Shown here: positions 42,778 through 52,044 of the stretch, in pieces | How positions within the stretch are numbered: the first letter of the stretch is position 1 | Layout of the letters: every line of letters begins with the position of its first letter | NCBI GenBank assembly: GCA_900542525.1 | Contig: UQNZ01000002.1 | Location: 258,824-322,823 of the forward strand | Length of the DNA stretch: 64,000 bases | From: an uncultured Eggerthella sp. | GTDB taxonomy: Bacteria; Actinomycetota; Coriobacteriia; Coriobacteriales; Eggerthellaceae | Reading direction: 5' to 3' | Program-made: the position numbers and the translations under genes | The notes under the pieces: model-generated | Seen by the model: the letters and a program-made list of their open reading frames with translations, nothing else | The model's database searches: none | What the model was told of the DNA's origin: nothing

Positions 42778-43533
42778 CTACACCACTTCGGTGATGTGCC
42801 CTAAGAAGTCCTTCGTGCGATTATGCTGCGGGTGATCGAACACTTCCTCTGGCGTGCCTTCTTCAACGATCACACCGCCATCCATGAAGATCACGCGATC
42901 TGCTACATCACGCGCAAAGCCCATCTCGTGTGTTACTACGATCATGGTCATGCCTTCGTGCGCCAACTCTTTCATGACCGAAAGAACACCACGAACAAGT
43001 TCGGGGTCGAGAGCGCTGGTTGCCTCGTCAAAGAGCATGACATGCGGATCCATGGCAAGCGCACGTGCAATAGCCACGCGTTGCTGCTGACCGCCGGAAA
43101 GCTGACTTGGTTTGTAATCGACGCGTTCAGCCAACCCCACCTTCGTAAGCTCTTCGATCGCTTTCTTCTCTGCTTCTTCTTCGGAGCGCTTGAGCACTTT
43201 GCGCTGTGCCAGCATCACGTTCTTCTTTGCAGTGAGATGCGGGAACAGATTGAAGCTCTGGAACACCATGCCCAGCTTGGAGCGAACCTGGTTGATATCA
43301 ACCTTCGGATCGGTGATCTCGGTGTCTTCAAAGAAGATTTTGCCCGAGGTAGGAGTCTCAAGCAGATTCACACAACGCAAAAGGGTTGATTTGCCCGAGC
43401 CGGAAGGACCAAGGATGACCACCACTTCGCCACGATGAACATTCACGTTAACGCCGCGCAAAACTTCAAGTTCGTCAAAGCTCTTCGTGAGGTTCTCAAT
43501 GCGAACAACTACTTCATCGCTCACTTGATGCAT
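42778..43533 (-). CDS. Polar amino-acid ABC transporter ATP-binding protein (GlnQ-like)
   Basis: It powers amino-acid import with the permease and binding protein encoded upstream. The 251-residue protein has Walker [11 protein letters not shown]-loop [13 protein letters not shown], signature LSGGQQQR, Walker [15 protein letters not shown] and switch histidine [13 protein letters not shown], all diagnostic of the polar amino-acid uptake group. The start ATG 43533 lies two bases after the permease stop (tagcgatg), so the two are translationally coupled. It is the last gene of the operon; the tRNA gene follows after 200 bases. It appears complete. Confidence 0.95.
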   Translation of the reverse strand: MHQVSDEVVVRIENLTKSFDELEVLRGVNVNVHRGEVVVILGPSGSGKSTLLRCVNLLETPTSGKIFFEDTEITDPKVDINQVRSKLGMVFQSFNLFPHLTAKKNVMLAQRKVLKRSEEEAEKKAIEELTKVGLAERVDYKPSQLSGGQQQRVAIARALAMDPHVMLFDEATSALDPELVRGVLSVMKELAHEGMTMIVVTHEMGFARDVADRVIFMDGGVIVEEGTPEEVFDHPQHNRTKDFLGHITEVV

Positions 43534-43535
43534 CG

Positions 43536-44984
43536 CTAATTCCCCCTTCCACTTTCTGTTGCTAATACAGAAGCTGAACCTACGACCTCCGGGTTATGAG
43601 TCCGGTGGGCGTTCATGTTGCTGCCAAATGCAGGCGTGCTTTCAACAGCCAGGTTGCCTTGTAGTTCAGGATCTTCTGGTAAGGGCGCTTTGTTTTTCCT
43701 ACGTTTGTTCTTCTTGCCAGCGTTGCCTGCATCGCGGTCGGCAAGGTGCGCCTCAAGCTTACCCACGACCTTAGCGAGCGGCAAGGTGATAACGAGATAG
43801 AAACAGGCCGCAACAATATAAGGGGTGATCGAACCAGTGGTTGCCACGATCGTCTTCGCGTACATGACCACTTCCATAACACCTACGGCAGCGAGCAGCG
43901 AGGTGTCCTTGTAGAGCAGGATGAATTCGCTGGTCATAGTAGGAATCACGCGACGTACGGTTTGCGGGATGATCACGAAGAGCATCGTCTGTGCGCCGTT
44001 CATACCGAGCGAACGTGAAGCCTCGAACTGGCCCTTAGGGATCGATTGAATGCCCGCGCGGAAGATCTCACATAAGTAGGCGCTCGAGTTCATTGCCAAG
44101 ACTATCACGCCGAGAGGGAAGGGAGGTACTTGGATGCCTGCAAGCGGAAGTCCGAAGAACGCGATATAGATCTGAAGGAACAGTGGCGTGCCGCGAACGA
44201 CATTCACATAGGTGGTTGCAAGACCGCGTAGAGCACGCAGCTTCGACATACGCATGAGTGCGAGCAATAGGCCGAAGGGAATCGCGCAGGGAAACGCTAC
44301 GAGCACGATCGCGAGCGCCATAAAAAATCCCTTGATAACCACCGGGAAGCTCGTTACCAGAACTGTTGGATCGAGGAAGAGATGCAAGAACTTGTTGGAA
44401 TTCCATGCCTGCACCCAGTCCTGCTCGCCTAAATAGGTGGAGAGCTCTTCGGCGGGGTCGATGCCTACCACATTAATGGCTGGGATCTGTCCGATTTCCT
44501 TGCAGTCGCCATTTGCGAGTTCATAGGTGCCCGTAAGATCCATCGCACCGCCGGAAGCAGGGAACTCCACCTCGTATATTTCAAAGCGCAAATATTCGCC
44601 GGTAGGAGCTGCTTCATTAAAAGTGGCAACGATCGAATTGCCCTGTATCTGGAAGCTTGCTGCAATGTTGGTGCGGGTCATAAGGTCGGGACCGGAGAGC
44701 ATGGTGATACGTGCGTTCTTCGTTGAGAACGAAGTGCCCTCGGGCATCGTGAGCGTAATGCTTTTGATGCTTTCGTTGGAGGCAGCCTGGCCTTCCCAAG
44801 TGATGCGCGTTTCAGTTGCACCCTTCACTTCGTTAGCGCCATCGGCATTGGGGCGAGCAGTGCATTTGGTGGAATCGAGCGCTTGGGCCGTTGCAGGCTG
44901 TGCGCACAAACCCACGAAGAAAACAGAGCATGCAACGGCGATAGCCATAAGGGCAGATATGAAAGAGCGCATGCGTTTTTGCAT
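43536..44984 (-). CDS. Amino-acid ABC permease with N-terminal secreted domain and tRNA-derived C-terminus
   Basis: The 482-residue protein starts with a signal peptide ([23 protein letters not shown]) followed by about 145 residues of beta-rich extracytoplasmic domain with two Cys, then five helices of a His/Glu/Gln/Arg-type permease ([78 protein letters not shown]). A Lys-rich cytoplasmic tail follows. Residues about 460-470 (HNPEVVGS area) are encoded by a decayed piece of the initiator tRNA in the same orientation, adding roughly 25 residues past the natural end. The ribosome site aagga lies six bases from ATG. An internal terminator (45001) separates it from the binding protein. Confidence 0.9.
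   Translation of the reverse strand: MQKRMRSFISALMAIAVACSVFFVGLCAQPATAQALDSTKCTARPNADGANEVKGATETRITWEGQAASNESIKSITLTMPEGTSFSTKNARITMLSGPDLMTRTNIAASFQIQGNSIVATFNEAAPTGEYLRFEIYEVEFPASGGAMDLTGTYELANGDCKEIGQIPAINVVGIDPAEELSTYLGEQDWVQAWNSNKFLHLFLDPTVLVTSFPVVIKGFFMALAIVLVAFPCAIPFGLLLALMRMSKLRALRGLATTYVNVVRGTPLFLQIYIAFFGLPLAGIQVPPFPLGVIVLAMNSSAYLCEIFRAGIQSIPKGQFEASRSLGMNGAQTMLFVIIPQTVRRVIPTMTSEFILLYKDTSLLAAVGVMEVVMYAKTIVATTGSITPYIVAACFYLVITLPLAKVVGKLEAHLADRDAGNAGKKNKRRKNKAPLPEDPELQGNLAVESTPAFGSNMNAHRTHNPEVVGSASVLATESGRGN
43575..43605 (-). repeat. Partial copy of initiator tRNA inside the permease gene
   Basis: On the minus strand the sequence reads ccggactcataacccggagg then tcgtaggttca. It matches 42519-42549 at 29 of 31 positions in the same orientation, 1056 bases away. 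The changes break one anticodon-stem pair, so it is a remnant, not a functional tRNA. Confidence 0.85.
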
Positions 44985-45000
44985 GATACATCCTTAAATA

Positions 45001-45036
45001 AAAAAACCCTCCCCAACACGTGGTTGGAGAGGGTTG
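45001..45036 (-). terminator. Intra-operon terminator between the binding protein and permease genes
   Basis: On the minus strand AACCCTCTCCAAC-cacgt-GTTGGGGAGGGTT leads into TTTTT just before the permease ribosome site. Partial readthrough would give more binding protein than transporter, as is usual for ABC importers. Confidence 0.85.
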
Positions 45037-45046
45037 ACCTAAAATA

Positions 45047-45862
45047 CTAGAACCACTTTGCGATCAGTTCATCAACCTTGCCGTTGTCTTTGAGTTTCTG
45101 AATTGCTTCGTTCAGAGCCTTGGTCAGTTCGGGATTGTCTTTGGATACAATGATCGCGTACTCTTCGCCCGTTGCACTGGTTGAGACAACCTGAGCATCT
45201 TGATAGGCCTCTTTGAGCATCCTTTCGACAACTTTATTATTGGCGCAAACCGCATCAGCTTGGCCAGACTGCATAGCTGCAAAGCAATCGGTGGAGTTGT
45301 CGTAGGGCTGAATAGTTGCGTTCGGGTAGTTCTCCTGAGCATAGGTTTCACAGGTGGTTCCACGCTGAACCGCAATGATGATACCGTCTTGGTTCAGTGC
45401 TTCAGTAGCGTTCTCTTTGGTGATACCTGAATCCTTCATGGTTGCGATAGCCTGATCGTCGATGTAGTACGAATCTGTGAAATCGACCTGCTTTTCGCGC
45501 TCAGGTAAAATGGAGAAACCGGACATGCCGATATCAACCTGGCCGCCGGAAACAACCGCAGGGATGATAGCGTCGAAGCTACCATATTGCTTGATTTCGT
45601 ACTCCAGACCGAGCTCTTCAGCGAGTGCTTTGCCCAGTTCAACTTCGAAGCCGACAACCTCATCGCCTTCAAGGTTTTCAAACGGGGGATAGTCGGGAGA
45701 AAGACCAACTACGAGCTTACCGTCGTTCAGCAGAGTGTAGTCTGTGGATTCAGCCTGGGTATCTTTGGATTCGTTGTTTGAAGAGCAACCGAACAAGCCA
45801 ATAGACGCGACCAGGGCGAAGAGCACAGCAACTACGCCAAGTTTCTTCATTGTTGCAGTCAT
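45047..45862 (-). CDS. Amino-acid ABC transporter substrate-binding lipoprotein
   Basis: It is a 271-residue extracytoplasmic binding protein. The lipobox LFALVASIGLFGCSS places a lipid-modified Cys at about 26. The bilobed SBP_bac_3 fold follows (LLNDGKLVVGLSPDYPPFENLEGDEVVGFEVELGKALAEELGL, GMSGFSILPEREKQVDFTDSY, VQRGTTCETYAQE, AVCANNKVVERML). The specificity residues cannot be resolved by eye; polar amino acids are expected. The start has aaagga five bases upstream. A palindrome CTTAG-N7-CTAAG (45890-45906) with an overlapping tatact lies upstream and may be its promoter or operator. First gene of the operon, ahead of the internal terminator. Confidence 0.93.
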   Translation of the reverse strand: MTATMKKLGVVAVLFALVASIGLFGCSSNNESKDTQAESTDYTLLNDGKLVVGLSPDYPPFENLEGDEVVGFEVELGKALAEELGLEYEIKQYGSFDAIIPAVVSGGQVDIGMSGFSILPEREKQVDFTDSYYIDDQAIATMKDSGITKENATEALNQDGIIIAVQRGTTCETYAQENYPNATIQPYDNSTDCFAAMQSGQADAVCANNKVVERMLKEAYQDAQVVSTSATGEEYAIIVSKDNPELTKALNEAIQKLKDNGKVDELIAKWF

Positions 45863-46007
45863 AACGTTCCTTTCGTTTTTGAGACGTACTTAGTATATAG
45901 CTAAGTTGGTCCAAAACCGCGGATACGTTGCGGTTACGGCAGGTTTTTTTATAAGGAACGCGCGTGTGAGCGGGTGCGGGCAGAAAGCCGCGAATCAAGA
46001 ATGCTGG

Positions 46008-47969
46008 CTAGGAATGCTGACCCTCTTGATAGGGATAGGCCTCGATAAGCTCGGAGATGGTAACGAACTTATAGCCCTGGCTCTTCAGATATGGCAAGGC
46101 TTCACGAAGCGCAGCAACGGTCTGCGAGCGATCGCCACCGCCATCATGCATGAGGATGACTTCGCCAGGACCTGCGCTTTTAATACGTGAAGCGATGGCA
46201 TCCGCACCTGGTCGGCGCCAGTCTTCAGTGTCGATATTCCAGCCGATCTCGCCCTGGACCATGCTTCTGAGATCGTTCGCCACGCTATCGTTGAAGTTGC
46301 CGCCAGGCGCACGGAAGTAGACGCTTGCATCTTTATTCGTGGCGTTCTTGATGGCATCCATGCCCTTTTGCACTTCTTCTTGGCGTTCTGCTGTGCTCAT
46401 GAGATTGAGGGAAACACCCTTGCCTGATCCTGCTGCGTGGTCCCACGTGTGGGTAGCAACCTCATGCCCTTCATTGGCCATGCGCACAATTTGATCGGAG
46501 TGCGAAGAGATCTGCTCGCCGATGGTGTAGAACGTTGCCTTTGCCCCGTTTTCCTTCAGGATATCGAGGATCTGATCGGTCGAACTGCCCCAGGGTCCAT
46601 CGTCGAAGGTGAGCGCTATAACCTTTTCGCCGTTGGAGTTGGCATTGTAGTACACCAGGCGATTATCGATCTTTTCCTTGGTGACTTGCTCGATGACCTT
46701 GCCCGATTCAGAGCCGGTGCGAGTTACCGTTTCGCCATCCTGACCAGCTAGGAAAACGTGAAGTGCACCATATTGACCAGCTTTTGAATAGCCCGCTGGA
46801 ATAACCGTTGGAGCTGAATCGGTGTAGTCTTCCATCACATCGGTGCCGTTCGAGACGACCACTTGGTCACCTTCGTTGATGTGCGTTTTCAGGTCGCTAA
46901 TGGGTTGCTCGTTGATGACAGCCGTGCAACGGGTGCCATCGCCTTCACGGAGCATTGATTCGTCGACTGCAATGAAGTTTCCTGGCGTGACCTGCACGAT
47001 GTTGTTGTCGAGCAGCCCCTCGATCGAGCGTTCGCTTCCTTCGAGTGTCATCTTCTCGCCATTGACCGTGGCTGTTATAGGCCCAGCGAAAGCAATCTGC
47101 TGATAACCGAAGAAGCCACCTACGCCCAGTGCAATTACGATTGCAACAGCAGCGACCACGCGTGGCCATGCTTTAGTGCGCTTGCGCGCATGCTTCGATG
47201 TGGTAGTGAGTGGTTTGAAATTCGCAGGTGAAGCTGCTTGTGTGTCGGATGCTTTGTACCGTCCACTTGAGGCAGTATAGTCTTGGTAGCTGTAGGGTTG
47301 CGGTGCTTCTTGCGTGTGCTCAACTGCGGTGAAACTTGCGGAATGTCCAGCGTACGATCTTTGTCGGGCATTGGCTGCACCGGCTGCTCTTGAGCGTGCG
47401 GCTTGTTCAGCCTGCGGCTCGGAATGGTCGCTCGTAGGCGGGACGGTGCGGAATCTTGCTGATTGACTTGGATGAGCAATGGGGTATTCGGAAGAAACTG
47501 CTTGGACTGCGCGCTGTGAGCCAGAAAGAGAAGCACTCGTTTGCCGGTCATGTGCGAGAGCATGTGGGAGTGTACCATCGGAATGTGCTCCTCGCACAGG
47601 ATAGATTTCGCCCGTATAGAGGGGGCTGCCTGCGCCATGCGGGCGAACCGAACTTTCAAAGGATGTCTCTTCGACACCAAACCCAGACGTTTCATGACCT
47701 GGTCGAACATGCTGTTGCATTGCTCTGGCCGCAGGAGACTTCGGATGGGGAACTCCAACGGCGCCGATGGTAGGGAGTGATGTTTGAGAGAGACGGGGGT
47801 TGCGATCGTGATTGAAGGACTGTGCGTCTTTCACCATGCGGATACCATTAGTAGAGGAAAGCTCATCACTCTGAACAGTTTCGCGATTGGGCGTACGACG
47901 CTGTGGCTTGCGACGGTGCGAGCGAGCATTATCGTGTTGGTGATGTGCTGGTTGATAATCGTGAGGCAT
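46008..47969 (-). CDS. Membrane-anchored polysaccharide (peptidoglycan) deacetylase
   Basis: The 653-residue protein is a NodB-type deacetylase. Residues 1 to about 265 are a basic, Ser/Gln/His-rich disordered cytoplasmic part; one membrane helix follows (WPRVVAAVAIVIALGVGGFFGY), then about 150 residues of an extracytoplasmic spacer domain. The C-terminal NodB domain has the metal triad and catalytic motifs: TFDDGPWG, THTWDH, RAPGGNFND, NIDTEDWRRP and LMHDGGGDR. It is expected to deacetylate N-acetylglucosamine or N-acetylmuramic acid in the cell wall, giving lysozyme resistance. The long cytoplasmic Ser/Thr-rich tail could be phosphorylated. The start has no good ribosome site within 10 bases, so it may be a few codons off. 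Confidence 0.88.
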   Translation of the reverse strand: MPHDYQPAHHQHDNARSHRRKPQRRTPNRETVQSDELSSTNGIRMVKDAQSFNHDRNPRLSQTSLPTIGAVGVPHPKSPAARAMQQHVRPGHETSGFGVEETSFESSVRPHGAGSPLYTGEIYPVRGAHSDGTLPHALAHDRQTSASLSGSQRAVQAVSSEYPIAHPSQSARFRTVPPTSDHSEPQAEQAARSRAAGAANARQRSYAGHSASFTAVEHTQEAPQPYSYQDYTASSGRYKASDTQAASPANFKPLTTTSKHARKRTKAWPRVVAAVAIVIALGVGGFFGYQQIAFAGPITATVNGEKMTLEGSERSIEGLLDNNIVQVTPGNFIAVDESMLREGDGTRCTAVINEQPISDLKTHINEGDQVVVSNGTDVMEDYTDSAPTVIPAGYSKAGQYGALHVFLAGQDGETVTRTGSESGKVIEQVTKEKIDNRLVYYNANSNGEKVIALTFDDGPWGSSTDQILDILKENGAKATFYTIGEQISSHSDQIVRMANEGHEVATHTWDHAAGSGKGVSLNLMSTAERQEEVQKGMDAIKNATNKDASVYFRAPGGNFNDSVANDLRSMVQGEIGWNIDTEDWRRPGADAIASRIKSAGPGEVILMHDGGGDRSQTVAALREALPYLKSQGYKFVTISELIEAYPYQEGQHS

Positions 47970-48021
47970 GGCTGGTTTTTCGTGATCCCCTCATCGCTCT
48001 CTGGGCCGTTTTCGCGCTTAT

Positions 48022-48058
48022 GAAAAACAAGCGCGCCCATAAGGAAATGAACGCGCTT
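48022..48058 (-). terminator. Terminator of htpG
   Basis: On the minus strand AAGCGCG pairs with CGCGCTT and leads into GTTTTTC. It lies between the htpG stop and the deacetylase start. Confidence 0.8.
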
Positions 48059-48114
48059 TATTCTACTCGCATTTTGTAGGGATTGTAGGGAAAACTCGCG
48101 CTTTTGTTGTGTAA

Positions 48115-50019
48115 TTATTCCATAAGCGCTGTGACCGCTTGAGCATAGGCAATCGGGTCATCGACCGGCATGTTCTCAACGATGAGCGCTTGATTGTAGA
48201 GGATGGTTGAATACTGGGCGATCTTCTCCGCATCGCCAGCCTCCTGAGCTTGCTTCAAAACATCGAAGATCTTGTGTTGAGGATTGATCTCGAGCACGCG
48301 ATCGGCCTTGATGCGTTCGCCATCGGGGCCCATTGCCATCATGCGTTCCATCTCAAGCGAGATCGGTCCTTCAGTGGTAACGGCGGCTGGTGTGTCGGAA
48401 AGACGCGTAGAAACTGCTACGCGGGTGACGGCTCCATCAAGTGCCTCTTTCATGGCGTTGAACAGTCCTTCATTTTCTTTCGTGATAGCTTCAGCGGCTT
48501 CTTTTTCATCTTCGGTCTCAAGGTCGAGATCGCCACCAGCGACATTCTTCAGCGGGCGCTCGTCAAAACTGTTCATGGACATCATGCAGAATTCATCGAC
48601 ATCCTGAGTGCACAGCAGCACATCGTAGCCCTTTGCCATGACGGTCTTCACGATGGGCATCTTTGCCAGGCGATCGACCGATTCGCCTACCGCATAGTAG
48701 ATCGACTTCTGATCTTTGGCGGCCTTTTCAAGGTACTCTGCGAGCGTGATCATGCGCTTTTCGGTTGCAGAATAGAAGAGCAGCAGGTCAGAGAGCTTAT
48801 CAGCATCCATGCCGTAGCTTGAGTAGATGCCGTATTTGATGCCGCGACCGAAGTCTTTGAAGAAACCTTCGTAGGCTTCGCGGTCATCTTCGAGCATCTT
48901 TAGCAGATCGGACTTGATCTTCTTCTCGAGCTTTTGGGCGATCGCACGCAGTTGCCCGTTGTGTTGAAGCGTTTCGCGCGAGATATTGAGCGTGAGATCC
49001 TGGCTGTCCACCACGCCACGCACGAAGTTGAAGTAGTCGGGTAGCAACTCTTCGCACTTTTCCATGATGAGCACGTTCGACGTATAGAGCGCAAGTCCCT
49101 TCTTGTAATCCTTGCTATAGAGGTCGTAGGGCGCATGGCTTGGGATGAAGAGCAGCGCGTCGTAGGAAAGTGTGCCTTCGGCGTGAATCGAGATGGTGCG
49201 CAGCGGATTGGCATAATCGTGGAAATCCGACTTGTAGAATTCGTGGTATTCTTCTTCGCTCACTTCAGATTTGCGGCGTTTCCAGATGGGGATCATCGAG
49301 TTGATGGTCTCGACTTCGGTTACGGTCTCATATTGCGGCGTATAATCGTCGCCTGCGTCTTCGGGTTTGGGCAGCTCGACGCTCTTCGCGCATTCCATCT
49401 TGATGGGGTAGCGCACATAGTTGCTGTAGCGTTTGATAAGGGATTTCAGCTGTGATTCGCTCAAGAATAGATCGAAATCTTCTTCTTCGGTGTTCTCTTT
49501 AAGCTCGAGGATGATCTCGGTACCGTGCGTTTGCTTCTTGCCTTTTTTGATAGAGTAGCCTTCAATGCCATCGCTCGTCCAGCTCCAGGACTCATCGGCT
49601 CCCCAAGCACGCGAGTTCACCGTTACTTTTTGAGCAACCATGAAGGCGGAATAGAAACCAACACCGAACTGGCCGATGATATCGAGATCCTTGCCTTGAT
49701 CTTCGGCGTTTTCGGTCTTGAATTCCTGGCTTCCAGAATGAGCGATCGTGCCGAGATTCTCTTCAAGTTCAGCTTTCGTCATGCCGATGCCGGAGTCTTC
49801 CACGGTGATCGTGCGTGCGTCTTTGTCGAAGGAAACCTTGATGAATAGGTCGTCTTTTGCGACGGTGATCGAAGAGTCGGTGAGGCTCTTGAAATAGAGC
49901 TTGTCGACCGCATCCGACGCGTTCGAAATGAGTTCGCGCAGGAAGATCTCACGATTCGTGTAGATCGAGTTGATCATAAGATCGAGCAGTTTCTTGCTCT
50001 CAGTTTTGAATTGTTTCAT
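48115..50019 (-). CDS. htpG: HtpG, Hsp90 chaperone
   Basis: It is the bacterial Hsp90 ATPase chaperone. The 634-residue protein has the ATP-binding N-domain (NREIFLRELISNASDAVDKLYF, DSGIGMTKAEL, GVGFYSAFMVA), the middle domain (PIWKRRKSEVSEEEYHEFYK, FVRGVVDSQDLTLNISRETLQ, with the catalytic Arg) and a shorter C-terminal dimer domain. Length fits HtpG. Upstream is a perfect CIRCE operator (50095-50121), so HrcA heat-shock control is likely. The ATG has aaagg seven bases upstream. Transcript ends at the stem-loop near 48022. Confidence 0.97.
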   Translation of the reverse strand: MKQFKTESKKLLDLMINSIYTNREIFLRELISNASDAVDKLYFKSLTDSSITVAKDDLFIKVSFDKDARTITVEDSGIGMTKAELEENLGTIAHSGSQEFKTENAEDQGKDLDIIGQFGVGFYSAFMVAQKVTVNSRAWGADESWSWTSDGIEGYSIKKGKKQTHGTEIILELKENTEEEDFDLFLSESQLKSLIKRYSNYVRYPIKMECAKSVELPKPEDAGDDYTPQYETVTEVETINSMIPIWKRRKSEVSEEEYHEFYKSDFHDYANPLRTISIHAEGTLSYDALLFIPSHAPYDLYSKDYKKGLALYTSNVLIMEKCEELLPDYFNFVRGVVDSQDLTLNISRETLQHNGQLRAIAQKLEKKIKSDLLKMLEDDREAYEGFFKDFGRGIKYGIYSSYGMDADKLSDLLLFYSATEKRMITLAEYLEKAAKDQKSIYYAVGESVDRLAKMPIVKTVMAKGYDVLLCTQDVDEFCMMSMNSFDERPLKNVAGGDLDLETEDEKEAAEAITKENEGLFNAMKEALDGAVTRVAVSTRLSDTPAAVTTEGPISLEMERMMAMGPDGERIKADRVLEINPQHKIFDVLKQAQEAGDAEKIAQYSTILYNQALIVENMPVDDPIAYAQAVTALME

Positions 50020-50094
50020 ACATAAGCCTTTCTTGTGAAGGGTACGCGCGTGTAGCCTACCGAAGGGCAGGCTGCAGATTCATCACGAAAAAAG

Positions 50095-50121
50095 TTAGCA
50101 CTCTCGGGGCGAGAGTGCTAA
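50095..50121. promoter_or_regulatory. CIRCE operator upstream of htpG
   Basis: TTAGCACTC-N9-GAGTGCTAA matches the HrcA-binding consensus at every position. It lies 76 bases before the htpG start, within the leader or at the promoter. Confidence 0.95.
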
Positions 50122-50203
50122 GAAAGTAAGCGCTTCATGAAGAACATGCACAAAAACATCACAGTTTGCGTGGTTGTTGCAGTTCAACTAAGGCAGCCAG
50201 AAC

Positions 50204-50998
50204 CTAAAGACTACGTGCTTTTGCAACTGTGGCACGCACTGCGCGGGTGGTGGTGCCGCGGAAGGCACCTTCTTCAAGTGTCTCAACGCCAGCGATGGTC
50301 GAGCCGCCGGGGGAACAAACTTGATCCTTCAGTTTGCCGGGATGCTCACCCGTCTCAAGTACCATCTTTGCGCTGCCAAGCACGGTTTGCGCAGCGATCG
50401 TTTGCGCTTGTGCGCGGGGCAAACCTTCAGCAACCCCGCCATCAGCCAGTGCTTCGATGAACATGTAGACGAAAGCGGGCGCACTGCCACCTACAGCGCT
50501 GGCGGCATCCATGAGAGGTTCGGCAAGCTCGATCGCAAGCCCGAAGCTCTCGAGCAGCTCCTTCACGATCTTCATCTCTTCAGGGGAAACGAGATCGCCG
50601 GGGCAGAATGCGGTGGTTCCTTCACCTACCAGTGCTGGTGTGTTGGGCATGACCCGTACGATCTTCTGCGGATGACCGACTTTTTCGCTGAGCCATGCGA
50701 GAGTTTTGCCTGGTGCGATGCTCACCAGGATCTGGTGTTCGTGCAAATGATCCTTGATCTGGTCGATCACTGCTTCATACTGCTGTGGCTTCACGCAGAG
50801 AAACACGATGTCGCTCTCTCCAGCAACGAGGGTGTTATCGGTGGTAGTCTGGATGCCTAGGCGCTCATGCGTTGCGTTCGCATGCTCAAGGGTTGAATTC
50901 GAGCCGTAGATCTCGTCGGGTGAAACGAGGCCCTTCTTGATGATTCCTGCGATAATGGCTCCTGCCATGTTGCCACAGCCGATAAAACCAAGTCTCAT
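50204..50998 (-). CDS. proC: Pyrroline-5-carboxylate reductase
   Basis: It catalyses the last step of proline synthesis, reducing pyrroline-5-carboxylate with NADPH. The 264-residue protein has the Rossmann start MRLGFIGCGNMAGAIIAGI, FLCVKPQQYEAVI, RVMPNTPALVGEG, AVGGSAPAFVYMFIEALADGGVAEGLPR (substrate and dimer site) and CSPGGSTIAGVETLEEGAFR. A strong ribosome site gaggagg lies four bases before ATG. It is monocistronic as far as can be seen. Confidence 0.95.
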   Translation of the reverse strand: MRLGFIGCGNMAGAIIAGIIKKGLVSPDEIYGSNSTLEHANATHERLGIQTTTDNTLVAGESDIVFLCVKPQQYEAVIDQIKDHLHEHQILVSIAPGKTLAWLSEKVGHPQKIVRVMPNTPALVGEGTTAFCPGDLVSPEEMKIVKELLESFGLAIELAEPLMDAASAVGGSAPAFVYMFIEALADGGVAEGLPRAQAQTIAAQTVLGSAKMVLETGEHPGKLKDQVCSPGGSTIAGVETLEEGAFRGTTTRAVRATVAKARSL

Positions 50999-51256
50999 GT
51001 TTCCTCCTCAAACGCGCCTAAGGGCGTGATCTGATACGATTGCGCTTGCACGTTCGAGCACAGGGGGGTTCGTGCATGCGCGATGTGCGTGTCTGTGATC
51101 GAACAACCTTATAATAGCGCGCATATCTATTGCGTCCATCGAGGTATGATTACCCTTTAGCAACGCTTTGTTTTCAGCGAAACAAACTTCGCAGGCTTCA
51201 TGCAAGTCTTTGAGCGCTTGGCGCTAGACTGACAAAAAAAGAGAAAGGGGCAAGCT

Positions 51257-51784
51257 ATGGCTTCCCAGGAAAAAGCAGAAAAGAATTGGTCGCTCATCGT
51301 ACCGGGTGTGCTGCTCATCTTCTTCGGCGCGCTGTGTGCGTTCTATCCCGGCATCACGCTTCTGAGTGTTACCTTCGTAGCTGGCGCTGGCTTCGTCTTC
51401 GCTGGTATCGTGAACATCGTATCCTACGTGCGCGAACGCAAAGCAGCAGAGCTTTCGGGCTGGTATGTAGCTTACGGCATCTTGGATATCATCATCGGCT
51501 TGATGCTGGTCGTCCATCCGCTCGCAACAGCCTATGTGATTCCTTGGCTCATTGGCGCATTTATCATGGCGTACTCTATTGTGGAGTTGTTCGCCATCAT
51601 CGCCTCACGTAAGCAATTGGGTTCAATTTGGGGACTCGGATTGGTTTCAGCTATTTTGAGCTTGCTCGTGGGCATCTGCTTCTTCGTCTTTCCTGAAAGC
51701 CTCGCGATCTTCATTGCGGTCTTTGCGGTCATTCGTGGCGCAACGCTGATCGCTTCGGGGTGGAGTGGTTATCAGCCGGTCTAG
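51257..51784 (+). CDS. DUF308/HdeD-like membrane protein
   Basis: The 175-residue protein has six hydrophobic helices (SLIVPGVLLIFFGALCAFYPGI, LLSVTFVAGAGFVFAGIVNIVSYV, GWYVAYGILDIIIGLMLVVHP, VIPWLIGAFIMAYSIVELFA, GLVSAILSLLVGICFFVFPESL, AVFAVIRGATLIASGWSGY), the pattern of the HdeD/DUF308 family. The E. coli member HdeD is linked to acid resistance; the role elsewhere is unclear. A strong ribosome site aaagggg precedes ATG. A GC-rich hairpin follows at 51909. Confidence 0.87.
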   Translation: MASQEKAEKNWSLIVPGVLLIFFGALCAFYPGITLLSVTFVAGAGFVFAGIVNIVSYVRERKAAELSGWYVAYGILDIIIGLMLVVHPLATAYVIPWLIGAFIMAYSIVELFAIIASRKQLGSIWGLGLVSAILSLLVGICFFVFPESLAIFIAVFAVIRGATLIASGWSGYQPV

Positions 51785-51908
51785 GCGACTGCTCTTAGCT
51801 CAGCGCCTCTCGGATCAGGTTGCCAGGCAGCGCACGGGTGCTGTGGACAGCTTTTGCGCGATACGCGTCAACGTTCTCCATTCGTTCATAGATTTATTAC
51901 ACTTTCGT

Positions 51909-51935
51909 AAGCCCTCCGTACCAATCGGAGGGCTT
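51909..51935. other. Perfect 10-bp stem-loop downstream of the DUF308 gene
   Basis: AAGCCCTCCG-taccaat-CGGAGGGCTT. No T-run follows on either strand, so it could be a Rho-type end structure or an mRNA element before the RND gene. Confidence 0.55.
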
Positions 51936-52044
51936 ATGTGCGCTTGGCTTTGCGTTAAGGCTGCTGCGTACACAAGTTATGGTATACAGGTAAAAGAAAC
52001 CACTCTGTATATTGTTGCGTGTTCGTGAAAGTGTTGTGGCATCT

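Noticed and set aside
42500..43605. An integrative element bounded by the two tRNA-like copies as att sites
   Set aside because: Only the ATPase of an intact operon lies between them, with no integrase, so a duplication or relic is a simpler reading.
51909..51935. Intrinsic terminator for the DUF308 gene
   Set aside because: The stem is perfect but no T-run follows on either strand, so it is listed only as a stem-loop.
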